Shown piece by piece: positions 22,168-33,899 of a stretch of DNA of 64,000 nucleotides. Under the pieces are notes generated by a model. It was not told where the DNA came from. It saw nothing but the letters and a program-made list of their open reading frames with translations, and did not search any database. The DNA is from Ligustrum vulgare (lineage: Eukaryota; Streptophyta; Magnoliopsida; Lamiales; Oleaceae): positions 57,806,234 to 57,870,233 of the forward strand of contig OY743174.1 of the NCBI GenBank assembly GCA_963555705.1, in the 5' to 3' direction. Every line of letters starts with the position of its first letter. The stretch's first letter is position 1. The translations under genes and the position numbers were made by a program.

Positions 22168-25100
22168 TAACAAAATGTAAACATTTTATCCTAAAATCAT
22201 CTCAAATATCAAATGTAAAAGTTTTTATAATTTTTAAACTTAATATCTCATTCATTTTAAATTATATAATTTAAGTTTTATAATACTATGCATAAACTAT
22301 TTTTTATTAGTTATTATTCTTTTTATAATTATTGTATTATTTTGAAGTAGAAAAAATATGCAATATGGGGTGTCAAATCGAAGATTTCAACTAAAAGTTT
22401 AATACAATATAACAAGTGAAAGTAATCTGAAAATATATTGTCCGTAAAACCATACTAAAATTTCTTGATCTGCCTTCTACTCTTGAAAATCAATTACTAT
22501 TTTTTTAAAAAAAAAAGAAAATGAAAGAGAATAAAATATGAGAGTTCATCGATCTATTTTTTCTTTCCTTTTCATTTTAATAAAATTCTTAACGTATATC
22601 TGTTATGTAAAATCGCAAGTATACGATATCGCAATCAAGTAATAAAGTGACTTTTAAGTCGAGTGATCGTTCCCACGAGGACTGTTTACTAAGTACGGAA
22701 ATATTTTAGTTCTACACTTTATTTGAACAGACAAAAAGAATTTGTGATTGTGAACTAAAACTAAGAAATTAAACTAAGGAATTTAAAATTGCAGAAATGT
22801 TATGTTTTCAAATAAGATTGTAAATTAGTTGGGATTCAAGAGTTCACCTAGTCAATTAAATCAATTCCAATTCATGGTTCTATTTTCTAAATATGTGTTC
22901 GATCGAATTCACTAATTCAAATTGAGATTCCTCTCTTGAGTTTAAATCAATCATACCTAAATAAGTCAACCTTGTATCTCTACAGTGGGTCCGAATATTC
23001 CTTATCTAGATGCATTACACACGAGAATTCACATACGACGGCAATAATAACAAGAGTATATCTCTATCTCTCGTTCAATTGCCGGATTTATTACCTAGAT
23101 CTATGTTATTAACTCATCTCTCGGATTATGAAAATAACACGTGAAAATCATGAAAGAGTAGCCAGTTCATTCACGCATTAAACACAATAATAAATCGACA
23201 CATGCATTGAAGCGTTAAAACAAGGAATATGGAATTAAAATAATTAACTATGCTACATCGTTCATCCCAACATAGAATTTAGTTACACATCTTGATTAAA
23301 GAACAATAATAATAAAATAAAACGTTCATTGAAAACAAGAAGAAAGGAAAGCATGCACCAAGTCTCAATTCTTCTATTATCTTCAATTCACGCCCCTCCG
23401 CGATACTTGAATCTTCAAGAATTTTGTGTTGAAATCTCTGTTGTAGCTCGTTCTATGGAGAGGCAAAGGTCCAGATTTCGTGCCTCGTGTGTTGTATATA
23501 TAGGTTTTGGAGAAACCTAGGTCAAGAAAGAGAGAATTATGTTGAAAATCACGAGAAAAAACCCACAGTCGGCCCAGCGGATAAGCACGCGATTGCGTGG
23601 CTTCAACCCTAGCGATCGCGTGGACTTCGTTTAAACTCTCGGGTTACAATTTTGCATCTTCTCCCGAGTATCCAGCGATCGCGAGTTCCATCTTTTTTCG
23701 GCTGTGTAAGTTGGTCCCTGACTTTTAATTGTACCTTCAATCCTCAACTTTCAATTGTCGCAATTTAGTCCCCAAACTTTATCTTCTTCTCGATTTGCCC
23801 ATTTAAGCTCTCAAATCCTTTAATTAGGTCCTCCAACATCTGATTTGTTCACTTGAGCACCATGGACCTTTTTTTCATTAATTGCTTCATTTTTCTTCGA
23901 TTAGAACATTTTCTGAAAAGTAAACAAATAAACACAAATTAAGGAGCATATATTCTAAAACGACAATAATTTCTTCTAATTTAGACATACAGATAAGTGT
24001 ATAAAACACACTTATCAATATCACATATATATTTATTTTTTCACTTATTACAAATTCTATTTAAATGTAATTTTGTTTTCTCACATTATGCTTTAAGTCA
24101 ATATATACCTATATCTATCTATACATATATAAAAATAAAGTACATGATAAATATAACACAAACATAATTACTGTCCAAAATAACTTTCTAAATTTGAAAA
24201 TCTATGAAAAATAATATGCAAAAAAAATAATGTAACAATGTAATAAATGAGAATAAACTGTAAATATATTGTTCGTAAAATCGTCTCAAAGATTAAAGGT
24301 AAAATTTTTTAAACTTAATATATCATTTATTTTAAATTATATCATTTAAGTTCTATAATACCATCTATAAACTATTTTTGTATTAATTATTATTATTTTT
24401 ATAATTATTTTATTATTTTGAAGTCGAAAAAATATGCAATATGGGTGTCAAATCGAATATCTCAACTAGAAGTTTAATACAGGATAAAAAGTGAGAGTAA
24501 ACTGAAAATATATTATCCGTAAAATCGTCCCGAAATTTCTTGATCTGCCTTCTACTCTTGAAAATCAATTATAATTTTTTTTTTCAAATTCTTAAAAAAG
24601 AAAATGTCAGTATCACATAAATCATTTTTCCTTTTAAAAATAGAAAATGAAGGAGAATAAAAGAGGAGCGTTCATCGATCTATTTTTCCCCTTTTTATTT
24701 TAATAAAATTCTGAGCGTATATCACAGATATATTTATATTTTCACTTATTACAAATTTTATTTAAATGTAATTTTGTTTTATCACTTTAATCTTTAAGTC
24801 AATCTATGTCTATATCTATCGATACACATATAAAAATAAAGTACATGCTAAAAATAACAAACACATAGTTTTCTGGAAAATAACTTTCTAAATTTGGAAA
24901 TTATGCAAAAAAAATAATGTAACAAGGTAACAAGTGAAAATAAACTGTAAACATATTGTCCACAAAATCGTCTCAAAGATCAAATGTAAAAACTTTTATA
25001 TTTTTTAAACTCAATATATCATTTATTTTAAATTATATCAATAAATTCTATAATAGTATCTATAAACTATTTTTTGTATTAATTATTATTCTTTTTATAA

Positions 25101-25466
25101 TTATTGTATTATTTTGAAGTCAAAAAAATATGCAATATGGGTGTCAAATTGAAGATTTCAACCATAAGTTTAATACAATATAACAAGTGAGAGTAAACTA
25201 AAAATATATTATCTGTAAAATCGTCTCGAAGTTTCTTGATTTGCCTTCTATTCTCGAAAATCAATTATAATTTTTTTTAAAAATCTGTGAAGAAAAATTT
25301 GTCAATATCATATAAATATTTTTTGCTTTAAAAATAGAAAATGAAAGAGAATAAAATTAGAACATTCACCGATCTATATTAAATAATATCCATTTCATAT
25401 ATTAACAAATAAATTCGATATATATGAAAGTAATAAATGATTTTCGTGCATAGCACGTAACACTAC
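22029..25466 (+). mobile_element. Three-unit tandem Helitron array
   Basis: Three head-to-tail copies of a unit of about 650-700 bp start at 22029, 24114 and 24815, each with a Helitron-like 5' start (TCTATATATTTATATATAA and variants) followed by CAAAGTACATG or similar. Only the last has a 3' terminus: the stem CGTGCATAGCACG, then CTAC (25463-25466) in place of CTAG. All units are non-coding. The first is interrupted by the solo LTR at 22601-24017. Shared phrases tie the family to 9396-10773. Confidence 0.75.
22601..24017 (-). repeat. Solo LTR, Athila-like, with perfect 5-bp duplication
   Basis: A 1417-bp segment begins TGTTATGTAAAATCGCAAG and ends CACACTTATCA, flanked on both sides by ATATC (22596-22600 and 24018-24022). 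The minus-strand start TGATAAGTGTG and the phrase AATCAAGTAATAAAGTG are shared with the split LTR at 40398-52880. It was probably left by recombination between the two LTRs of a full element. The short frame at 23329-23520 lies inside it and is not a gene. Confidence 0.88.
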
Positions 25467-25627
25467 TTTGAAGAAAAATTGAAGGAAAAAATAAATAAAA
25501 ATTGGTTGTAACAAACATGGGAAATATCGAAGCAAAAAAAGGGGGCTAGACTTCCACGCGCAGTAAAATTCAACAACCAGTGCGTGTCACGCGGGTTGGT
25601 TGACAACCAATTCCCGGTGATTTCCCT

Positions 25628-25717
25628 TTGACCTTTCTAATTGAATTTCTTTTTTCCCACCTCTTTCTTTGTCGTTTCTCCTCAGCTTCCTTCTGCTGCT
25701 CTGCACCAATATAAGTA
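25628..25717 (+). promoter_or_regulatory. Promoter elements of the C2-domain gene
   Basis: CCAAT at 25706-25710 overlaps TATAAGTA at 25710-25717, about 90 bp before the start codon, a plausible core promoter. TTGACC at 25628-25633 matches the W-box core bound by WRKY factors, in keeping with the stress induction known for BAP genes. This is motif evidence only. Confidence 0.5.
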
Positions 25718-25807
25718 CAAATCCTACATTCTAATTCTCTAAATCATTCAGTATCCAACATTATAGAATACGTTGTAAAGAAAATCCTTCTGAGTTCTGA
25801 ATTCGAT

Positions 25808-26308
25808 ATGGAGAAAGCATCGTCGAGAGTCATTGAAGTTACTGTGATTTCTGCTGAAGATTTGCGGGTTAACCGGAGAAACCACGTGAAGAAAAATGCC
25901 TTGGTGATCGTAAAATCCGACCCGTTAAATACAAGATCCACTGGGATGAATACAGAAAGTGGACGCAATCCCACATGGAACGAGAAGTTGGTGATGGAGT
26001 TTCCTATGCATGCAACATTTATTACCGTGGAAGTTCATTCAGGTAACAAAATCATCGGGACAGCAAGAATTCCCTCGTCAGATTTCACCGGCGGTTATTT
26101 ACCGCCAAACTATTTGAGTTTACTGAGTTATAGGCTAAGGAATGCCAACGGTGAGAAGAATGGGATTCTTAATCTGTCGGTGAAGGTGAACGGGCCGACA
26201 AATATGAGCTGCGCCGCCACTTGCTCGCCGCCGTGGTTTGATGGTCCGGTAAACAACAAGGTTTCTAACGGAATAGTGACTGGAATTCCAGTATATTACA
26301 GGGTTTGA
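25808..26308 (+). CDS. C2-domain protein, BON1-associated protein (BAP) type
   Basis: A 166-residue single-exon protein is nearly all one C2 domain, a calcium- and phospholipid-binding fold. The N-terminal strand is VIEVTVISAEDLRVNRR (residues 8-24). The middle holds NPTWNEKLVMEFP (about 56-68), the usual C2 'N-P-x-W-N' turn. Then come TVEVHSG, IIGTARIPSSDF and LSYRLRNANGEKNGILNLSV, the last characteristic of BAP1/BAP2. In Arabidopsis these proteins associate with the copine BON1 and restrain programmed cell death. Arabidopsis BAP proteins are slightly longer. The start is the first ATG after a TATA-like box. There is no signal peptide or membrane segment. This is the best candidate for a functional host gene here; an SRC2-like C2 protein is a less likely alternative. 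Confidence 0.88.
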   Translation: MEKASSRVIEVTVISAEDLRVNRRNHVKKNALVIVKSDPLNTRSTGMNTESGRNPTWNEKLVMEFPMHATFITVEVHSGNKIIGTARIPSSDFTGGYLPPNYLSLLSYRLRNANGEKNGILNLSVKVNGPTNMSCAATCSPPWFDGPVNNKVSNGIVTGIPVYYRV

Positions 26309-26339
26309 GTGGTTGACCTTTTTTTTTTTCATAATTCAG

Positions 26340-27300
26340 GAATTTGTATATTGATTCAAAAAAAATTAAAAAACATATATTAATTAATTCATTCAAGACC
26401 GTACTTATTATCGATACGTTTCAATCGCAAGATCTAGTTCAATTCTGAAATGTTTTCGACCACAATTTGTGGATTTGAAATGATATTTTTAATAGAAAAT
26501 TTTTGGTCAAAAGACCTAATTTTGTTCTATCAAATTATTCCACCATGTGAACTTCATTAGCAGTCCAATTTGATGATTTCATATATTAACTTGTCGATCC
26601 AAGAATATATTCATTATTAATACGTTCTTGTCACAAGACCTAATTTAATTATGTAATTCGACCTTGAATTTCATTAGCCATCCAATTAATTTGATGGATT
26701 AATAGAGATTGATTTTTAAAAATTCAAGCGAGCAGGTCTCTTGACGATGATGAAAGCTAATCTTCTTGATATACCAAGTCAAGAGAGCACCTTTAAAGAC
26801 TGTTACATAGCTAGGAACCCTCATTGCATTGGAAACAAGTAGTAGTAATTAAGAATTAATCTATTCGGATATATTAGTTTGAGAATCACTTTTCCAGTCA
26901 ATTATAGGTTGCCCATTGGAGAGAGTATCGTTGTTTAAAAAATGGCATCTAATTATTTAATACAGCCGCTCTTTGGTATGGATTAGAATAAAAATTTTAA
27001 TAAATTTTGATAAAACTTGATGAAACTAAAATTAATGAAGTGGTGTTTGAGAATTAAAATCGAAATTAACAATTAAAATAAAAACTTCAATTTGAACCAA
27101 AGCAAACAATATTGAAAAAGAAGTTTTTGTTTTATGAATGAGAGAAACATGCTAAAATCAAGAGTTCATTTTTTTCCCACTTTCTAGATCTTGTTTTAAT
27201 GTTTAATAAAAATTTATAAATTATGAAGATTAATGTTCTTAAATTGTTTAAAACCCTCAATTGAATGGGCATTAAAATTAATTCATATATGTGATCCGTC
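26340..27300. other. Non-coding DNA downstream of the C2 gene
   Basis: It holds three diverged direct repeats of a phrase like CAAGACCTAATTT...CCAATTTGATG (about 26400-26700). The remainder has no recognised content. Confidence 0.45.
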
Positions 27301-28440
27301 TATATTTTTATGACGAATATAAACAAATATGAGAGTATTAACGATTTATGAACAATTAAATATAACATAAAGCATAGTGATATATTTCTATCCCCTATCG
27401 GACTTTATGACAATTAAAACATGTCCAACGAATTTCTAGTTTTTCGAATTTAAGAACACATCACAAAAATCATACAATAATTGACCAAATAATTGTCAAA
27501 ACGTGAATAATAGAATTAATTGTTCCAAAATTATAAATTTTATTTAATTAAATAAAAATTTAAAAAAAAAATTGGAAATTAAAAACTTCACCACGATCCT
27601 AATACAAAAGCTAGCTTAGATACGCAATTGAGAATAAATTAGAAGATTTTATGAAATTCATAATTCGAATGTAGGTATCAATTTTCTTGAAGGGGAACTC
27701 TTGAATCTTGAACTTGAATATTGAATTGTGTCTCCTTTTTTCTCTCTGGGACTTGATCTCTCACTAATAATTATATAATATACAAGGTAGTAAAAATATC
27801 CCTCCTCTTTGCTGCACATGTAGTCTCTTATATATGGTGAAATTAAGTCACGACCAAATTGGGTTTCCAAAAAGAGTCGTAATCAAATAAGGAAAATTGC
27901 ATTTGCATAGTCTCTGCACAATTGTCAGTATTTTATCATATCTTTCTCTTCTATTATCCGACTGAGGTGACTCAAAGTGTGTTAAATAGAGAACTTAAAG
28001 GGATACAATTCTTCCAGAATTACTATTTTTCCAATTCAAACTTTTAATATCCCAAAAATTGGTCTTAAAGCCCAAATAAAAATCTGGAACATAACTTGTG
28101 CGGTCCCCTTTTTGTCTTAAGTCCCTGTCCCCTTTTTGTCTTAAGACCCTTTTCAAGTGTACCTTTAATTCTTTGGCATCCAATATCATTCAATTAATCT
28201 CACATGATCTTCAATCATTATCTTGTAGTCCGAATCAACTAATGAATATTTACAATTTAGTTCTCAAGCTTCGGATTTCTTGCGTTTTCACTTGTTTTCG
28301 TTCATTTCTTCCAATTTATTTCAACAATGTCAAAAACTGAAATAAAGAGAGATTGCACTAAATTAAGTAGAAAGTAGACAAAACATCTAAGCAAAAACTT
28401 AAATTTAGAGTCCAAATAAGTGCACAAAATACACGTATCA
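27300..28440 (-). repeat. Probable Athila-like LTR remnant
   Basis: The right end reads AAGTGCACAAAATACACGTATCA-like sequence finishing at 28440, close to the CACACTTATCA ends at 24017 and 52880. Upstream is LTR-like AT-rich non-coding DNA, including a tandem CCCCTTTTTGTCTTAAG repeat near 28105-28150. The other end and target duplication were not found. Confidence 0.4.
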
Positions 28441-29180
28441 TTCGTACAATAAGATTAACAATCTCATTAACAACCTCTCACATGTGAGGGGTGGGGTCTC
28501 TCAAATGTGAGTAGCTCCCACCCCCACCGAGAGGATTGTTAATCCCATTATACTGCTAGCTTAATTCTAAAGAATCCCGAGTCTTATGAAATGAGTGATG
28601 ATAATTTATTGTTGACATTGACTTGAATTAAGAATTGAATTTTAAATTTCAAAAATTAAGTGCATAATAATTGAGTATTTATATATAGATGCTTCCAATA
28701 CACTTCGTGCATGATTGTTGTTCTTTAAGCTGTTTAGGATTATTTTGAAGAGGAAATTTAAGGTGTCCCTAGTGGGCACCTTAAATTTAACCCACTTGTC
28801 ACAATTTCTAATATTTCACTTTTTATTGAAAAATAAGCTTACGTTTGGAAAATATTGTCTATAAATTTTATTTACAAATAGCACGTGTAACATTTCATTT
28901 GTCATTTTTTTTTTTTTTGAAAATTAAAAAAATGATACACAAAAATTTTTGACTAATCGGAATTGTAGATTTTTCAAAAAAAAAAAAATGATCCTAAAAT
29001 ATTGTCACATGACTTTATATAAATAAAATTTTACCAGAGATAAATGGAAAAGAATATAAAACAATTTACCGCTAATAAAGCTGACATTTTTAGATCGCCT
29101 GTTCCCATTTTCCTCCAAATTATTTTAATCAACCCACAAGTTTTATTAATATTTATATTTTATCATTTTTTATTAAGATT
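28441..29180. other. Non-coding DNA with an inverted repeat
   Basis: Near 28455-28555, TAACAATCTCATTAACAACC and GGATTGTTAATCCC flank a paired TCACATGTGAGGGGTGGG/CTCCCACCCCCACC core, giving a foldable MITE-like segment of about 100 bp. Nothing else is recognised. Confidence 0.4.
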
Positions 29181-29640
29181 TAAATTTTAGCTAAATAAAC
29201 TAGGTGCTTAAATTTGATGTGACCTATAAAATTTGAGATTGTGACTAAATTTATAATTATGATTCACGATTTTTTTCATTTGTGACCTATAACCAAATTT
29301 TGACGTAAGAAATTTGTAAATTATGATCGAAAAATAAGTCGTGACTAATTAATTTGATAATTTGTTTCTTATAAAATTTATGATTTGTGATTATAAAATA
29401 AACTGTGACCTATAAAACTTGTGATAATTGATTAAGAAATAAGTCGTGATCTATAAAATTTATTATTTGTGACCAATAAAGAAATTTTGAACTCATAATT
29501 TTTTAAGTTATGACCAATTAACTGAAGATAAAAATTCTTAACCTACGAAATTTGAGAGTTGTGATCGCAAAATAAGTTGTGACCAAAAAATTTAGGACTA
29601 TGACCATAGATTTATTTTATCGTGTCACTCTGTTCCAAAA
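29181..29640. repeat. Degenerate GTGACCTATAAAATTT repeat field
   Basis: The words GTGACCTATAAAATTT, GTGACTAAATTT, GTGATTATAAAATAA and similar recur about every 25-60 bp. A related field lies at 39490-39830. It is non-coding, with no fixed period. Confidence 0.6.
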
Positions 29641-29754
29641 AGTCAAAATGTGGTCACTTTATGTCTATTCAAAAAGTTGCAAACGATATTTATTTTAATT
29701 TCAAAAAGTAACAACGTATTTAATCTAATTATTTTTTAAAAGAAAGAATTAATC

Positions 29755-29952
29755 TGTTGTAAAACTACCAATTTCTAGAGGAGAAGAAAGAGAGGTAGAG
29801 TGAATTGAGAGGAGAATTCTTTCTCATTAGCTCTTCTAAATGAATTGTTTAGACCCCTATTTATAGGGGTAGACAATGGCACAATCGTAATAACGTAAAG
29901 TTTATAGGGATATAATGGTAATGTCACACACACACACACACACACACACACA
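29755..29952 (-). repeat. 3' LTR of short-LTR element
   Basis: 198 bp including a terminal (AC)n of about 30 bp. It contains GACCCCTATTTATAGGGGTAG, a short palindrome around a TATA-like core and a likely promoter in either orientation. Confidence 0.75.
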
Positions 29953-29989
29953 TAACACTCCCCTTGAATGACATATTATGCAATTTCCT

Positions 29990-30700
29990 GTCTTGTTAAA
30001 ACCTTGCTAAGAAAAACCAACGGGATAAAACTTGAGCGAAAGAAAAAGAGTACAGCAGATCCCCCTAACGTTGGCTATAGTGAATCGTTGAGTCTAATGT
30101 TCGAAATGACATCCAATGATAAGTAGAACAAATCATGTACTGAAGCTTGAAGTTTTGAAGTGCTGCCTCTTAAAACCTTGTCAGTAAAATCCAGTGAGAT
30201 AAAATCTGAATCAAGGAAAAAAGAGTACAGTTGTTGCCTCGTTAAAATCTTGTCAGGAAAACCTAGTAAGATAAAACCTAGACGAAGGAAAAAGAGTACA
30301 ACATGATTCTCCCCATGAAGTGTGCAATCGAGTATTAATGAACTTCTTGAACATTGATATCATCTTTTGTCTTGAATATGTATATATACGAATCTCCTTG
30401 TATAGCCGATATCATAACATTCTTCATAAGATGTCTATGATTTTCTTCATTTGTTGATATCATTCCAATAAAAAAATGTGTTGCTGAATTATAGTTCGTA
30501 GATAGCTATGATAATGTCTCAAAAACCTTGCTACGAAAATCCTGTGGGACAAAATCTTAGCGAAGGAAAAAGAGTACATTATTCTCATTAATTCTCATTA
30601 ATACGTCTCAACTGCTGCCGCATTAAAAACCTTGCTAGGAAAACCCCGTGGGACAAAATCTCAGTTAAGGGAAAAAGAGTGTAACGCGTATTTATTCCTT
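29990..30700. repeat. Repeated AACCTTG...GAAAAAGAGTA modules
   Basis: The module AAAACCTTGCTAGGAAAA-CC-GTGGGA-AAAATCT-AGCGAAGGAAAAAGAGTA recurs with variation near 30000, 30175, 30240, 30515 and 30625. It lies directly inside the 3' LTR of the element. It is non-coding and typical of the region before the 3' LTR in some plant copia elements. Confidence 0.7.
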
Positions 30701-32180
30701 TCATGGAATATCACAAGTATATTGATGCAATCACGAATCTTTTCATCATTTATGATGAAATTTATATAAATCGTTCATAACTCATTTATGATGTCATAAC
30801 ATGCTATATTAAGCAATGTTTTACTAATTTACAAATTGTATCTTTCACTTCTGGTAAATAATCAAATCTAGAATTCACTTTTGGTGAATAATTAAACATA
30901 TTCATTTCCATATTCACTTTCGGTGAATAATAAAATATTTATTTTCAAATTTACTCTTAGTGAATAATAAATTTCCTAGATGTCAAAAACAGTACACTCC
31001 AATTTCAATTTCCATTTCAACATATTATATCATGGAGTCATTTATATCATTCTATAGTGATACTACTCTGGGTATATTGAATCTTTCAGTGATTATACAT
31101 GTATGTTTTTGCATCTCATAAACCACAATTTCTGATTTTTATAAGTATAATCAATCATTGAAATAGATATCAATTTCGACATATAATCTACAATTATTTT
31201 ACTTGAAATCTCAACGTACCGCGATCAACTGGTACATCAAAGAATACTCTCAAAGTACCGAGATGAAAATCATACATTTTGATCTCACTCATTAGTACAT
31301 CAAAGAGCTCAAGTTAGTGATTTAGATTATAGTCTATCCACCATATGTCATGCAAGAAAAATTTCTAGCGCAACGAGTCGTCTTTTACGATTGTGTAATA
31401 TTCTTCATTTGTACAAACAATTACTGGCTTTACACATTTAAGTGTTTGGACTTCAAGTCCTTGAACAATATTCCCTACATTGGGATTTTTATATTTGGCA
31501 AAAGTATTATAATTTTATCAACCTCATTTTCACAAGAGAGTTGTGTATGTATTTGATTTATTTATCGATTACATTTCATTTCAATATAACATATAGAGAT
31601 CTTTTTTATATCATCAAGTACATAAATCTCTAATCATTTAACTATGTCCCTTTTACACACCATGAGTATTTAGCCTCAAAGGGATCATCTCAATTATTCA
31701 AGCATAATTGAGCTTCAGGCGTGTTTTCTACATAATGTTCACAAATTTTATATTATATCAATTGGCTAAAAATCCCGCAACATATGACATTCATATTTAG
31801 GAATATAATCTCAATCATATATCTAAGTGCGTTTTGGTGGAGTGTATACATATCGCACTTCTTAGAAATCATAAAAGCTTCCCAAGTTAAACAAGTTATT
31901 CTCATAGCAAATAATTTGAGACTTTTGATTATCTAACCATTCATTATAGAACTCCTGGTTCAACATGGTTTTATTTCACTTCTATATATGAATATTTAAT
32001 TCAATACAATATCGATGAACTTCTGGTTCAATACAATATATATTTCACTTATGAACTTCTGGTTCAATACTATATACATATTTCACTTGTACGTATGAAC
32101 TCTGGTTCAATACAATATTTACTTGTTCGAATTTATAAATCAGTATACCTTGATTTATTATATCTAAAAAGGTGATTAGA
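30701..32180. repeat. Interior with TTCACTTNYGGTGAATAAT and GAACTTCTGGTTCAATA repeats
   Basis: The word TTCACTTTTGGTGAATAAT and variants occur at about 30845, 30877, 30923 and 30950. GAACTTCTGGTTCAATAC-type words occur about five times between 31945 and 32115. No protein domain is recognisable, and the two frames near 31350-31633 are low-complexity. Confidence 0.6.
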
Positions 32181-32965
32181 CCGAAATCTCAAAAAATGAT
32201 CATTGTCCACGTCCTTTTGATTACAAATCTTTTCCCTTTTCTTGATGGAATCAATGACACACGGAGCCACCACTCTTTTATGCATTAAATAATGCATTTA
32301 AATAGATCATTTGAGAAGATGATTAGATTCAAAAGAAACGAAGAACAAAAAGATTAAATGGTTGCTACAAATGTGCTCGATGGACATGTGATACCCGATA
32401 ATAGGATATTCATCCAGAAATCGAGATGATAAAATAGATTTCATTAAGGATGGACTGAGTAAGGAGTCATTGGATGATATCCGATTGACTCTTGAGACGC
32501 ACCCTTGTAAGTATGTACAACGTGAGCTACTATCTTTATGAGCTCAATTCAACGAAGAGAAATATCGTTATAGTCTCAACAATATAATATCAAAAGATCA
32601 TGTTTACCAATCTGTTATAAATAATGATATTTTGGCTACTCAACATTGATACAAGGTAAATCAGTGTAGTGTATATATGTACATATATATATTTTAACAA
32701 AGTATTTTGTATTTTCATTTTTCGTGTACGAACATATCGTCCCTGAGAGATCACCAAAAGATTGTCCATTATGGAACATTAAATATGCCGTCAGAGATAT
32801 GATCAAAAGTGGTGTCATCTAGTCAAGAGTAAATAGTAACTTTTTTAAAAGACGAGCAGTAAATAGTGAATATTTTTTTAGATTAAAAAGTTAGATAATT
32901 TCGCAGTTTAATGCATCCCAAAATAACAATTTCTTGTAAATTTTCCTTCCTTATACTCTTAAAAA
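32181..32965. other. Non-coding interior before the LOG-like copy
   Basis: No recognised domain. The DNA directly before the LOG-like frame has a repeated AGTAAATAGT word (about 32828-32870). No TATA box at a convincing distance is evident. Confidence 0.45.
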
Positions 32966-33562
32966 TTGGAATGGTCAAAACATCGACAGATCAAAACTAT
33001 CTGTGTATTTTGTGGATCAAAAATCGGGAAAGACTTTGAGTATCTAGAAGTATCAGTGCTTCTAGGGAAAAATTTGAGAGAGAGAGATATAAATCTAGTA
33101 TGTGGAGGGAGCAGTAGTGGATTGATGAGTTGTGTTTCTCAATCTCAAACAGATAAAGTGAGAGTGATAGGTGTTATACATGTTCCTTTAGCTGATATCG
33201 CAGGCAAAACACAAGGGCATGAAGTACAGATGTTATCTATCCATGAACGCATAACTTGCATGTTGTATGGTTCTGATGCCTTTATTGCCATGCCTGAAGA
33301 TTTTGGTACTTTAGATAAAATCTTTTATATTACCTCGTGGGCTCAGCTAGGTCTCCATACTAAGCCTATTGGACTTTTAAATATTAAAAACTTCTTCGAT
33401 GATTTAATAGCATTTCTTGATTATGCTGTGGAACAGGGACTCATCTCTCCATTTTCTAGAAGAATCCTTATTTCTTCTCCCACTATCGATGAACTGCTGG
33501 TAAAGTTACTATCATATGTTTCAATACAAGATCCAGCAGGAGTTAAGATAGATTGGTCATAA
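32966..33562 (+). pseudogene. LOG-like cytokinin phosphoribohydrolase, catalytic motif lost
   Basis: LOG enzymes release active cytokinin bases from their riboside 5'-monophosphates. This 198-codon frame has the family's order: KTICVFCGSKIGK (residues 10-22), DINLVCGGSSSGLMS (42-56), VIGVI (68-72), a segment like the family's MHxRK region that reads IHERI, SDAFIAMPEDFGTLDKIF, then SWAQLGLHTKPIGLLNI and VEQGLISPFSRRI. The hallmark PGGxGTxxE is here PEDFGTLDK, so both glycines and the final catalytic glutamate are changed. The glycine-rich loop and the RK pair are altered too. It is intronless, whereas plant LOG genes usually have several introns, so it may be a retrocopy; no poly(A) tail is seen. 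It lies in the LTR element, antisense to it. It is probably inactive, yet the frame is unbroken. Confidence 0.8.
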
Positions 33563-33630
33563 GGAAGGGGTACCAAGCGAAAATGAAATCCGATTAATGT
33601 AAATTTATCCTTGTGAATCTCCAAAATATT

Positions 33631-33815
33631 GTGGGTGGTAGAGTACGGAGTATTCTTAATCTTGAGACACACCTCTAATATTTGAACTTAATCTTGTGAA
33701 CCTCAAAAAGATTAGGAGTGGTAGAGTACTGAGTATTCTTACTCTTGAGACACACAAAAAGATTAGGGGTGGTAGAGTACGGAGTATTATTACTCTTGAT
33801 ATACACTTCTACTTT
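33631..33815. repeat. GTGGTAGAGTACGGAGTATT tandem-like repeat
   Basis: Three copies of GTGGTAGAGTAC(G/T)GAGTATTMTTA begin near 33635, 33718 and 33769, each followed by CTTGA(G/T)A(C/T)ACAC. Spacing is uneven (about 84 and 51 bp). They lie directly after the LOG-like frame. Confidence 0.7.
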
Positions 33816-33899
33816 TGAGGATCATAAATGTTCCCCCCCTCCCTTTTTGTGTTTTGCATGTATATCTTTTTTTAATATGTTTCAGTATGACTCCTTTAT

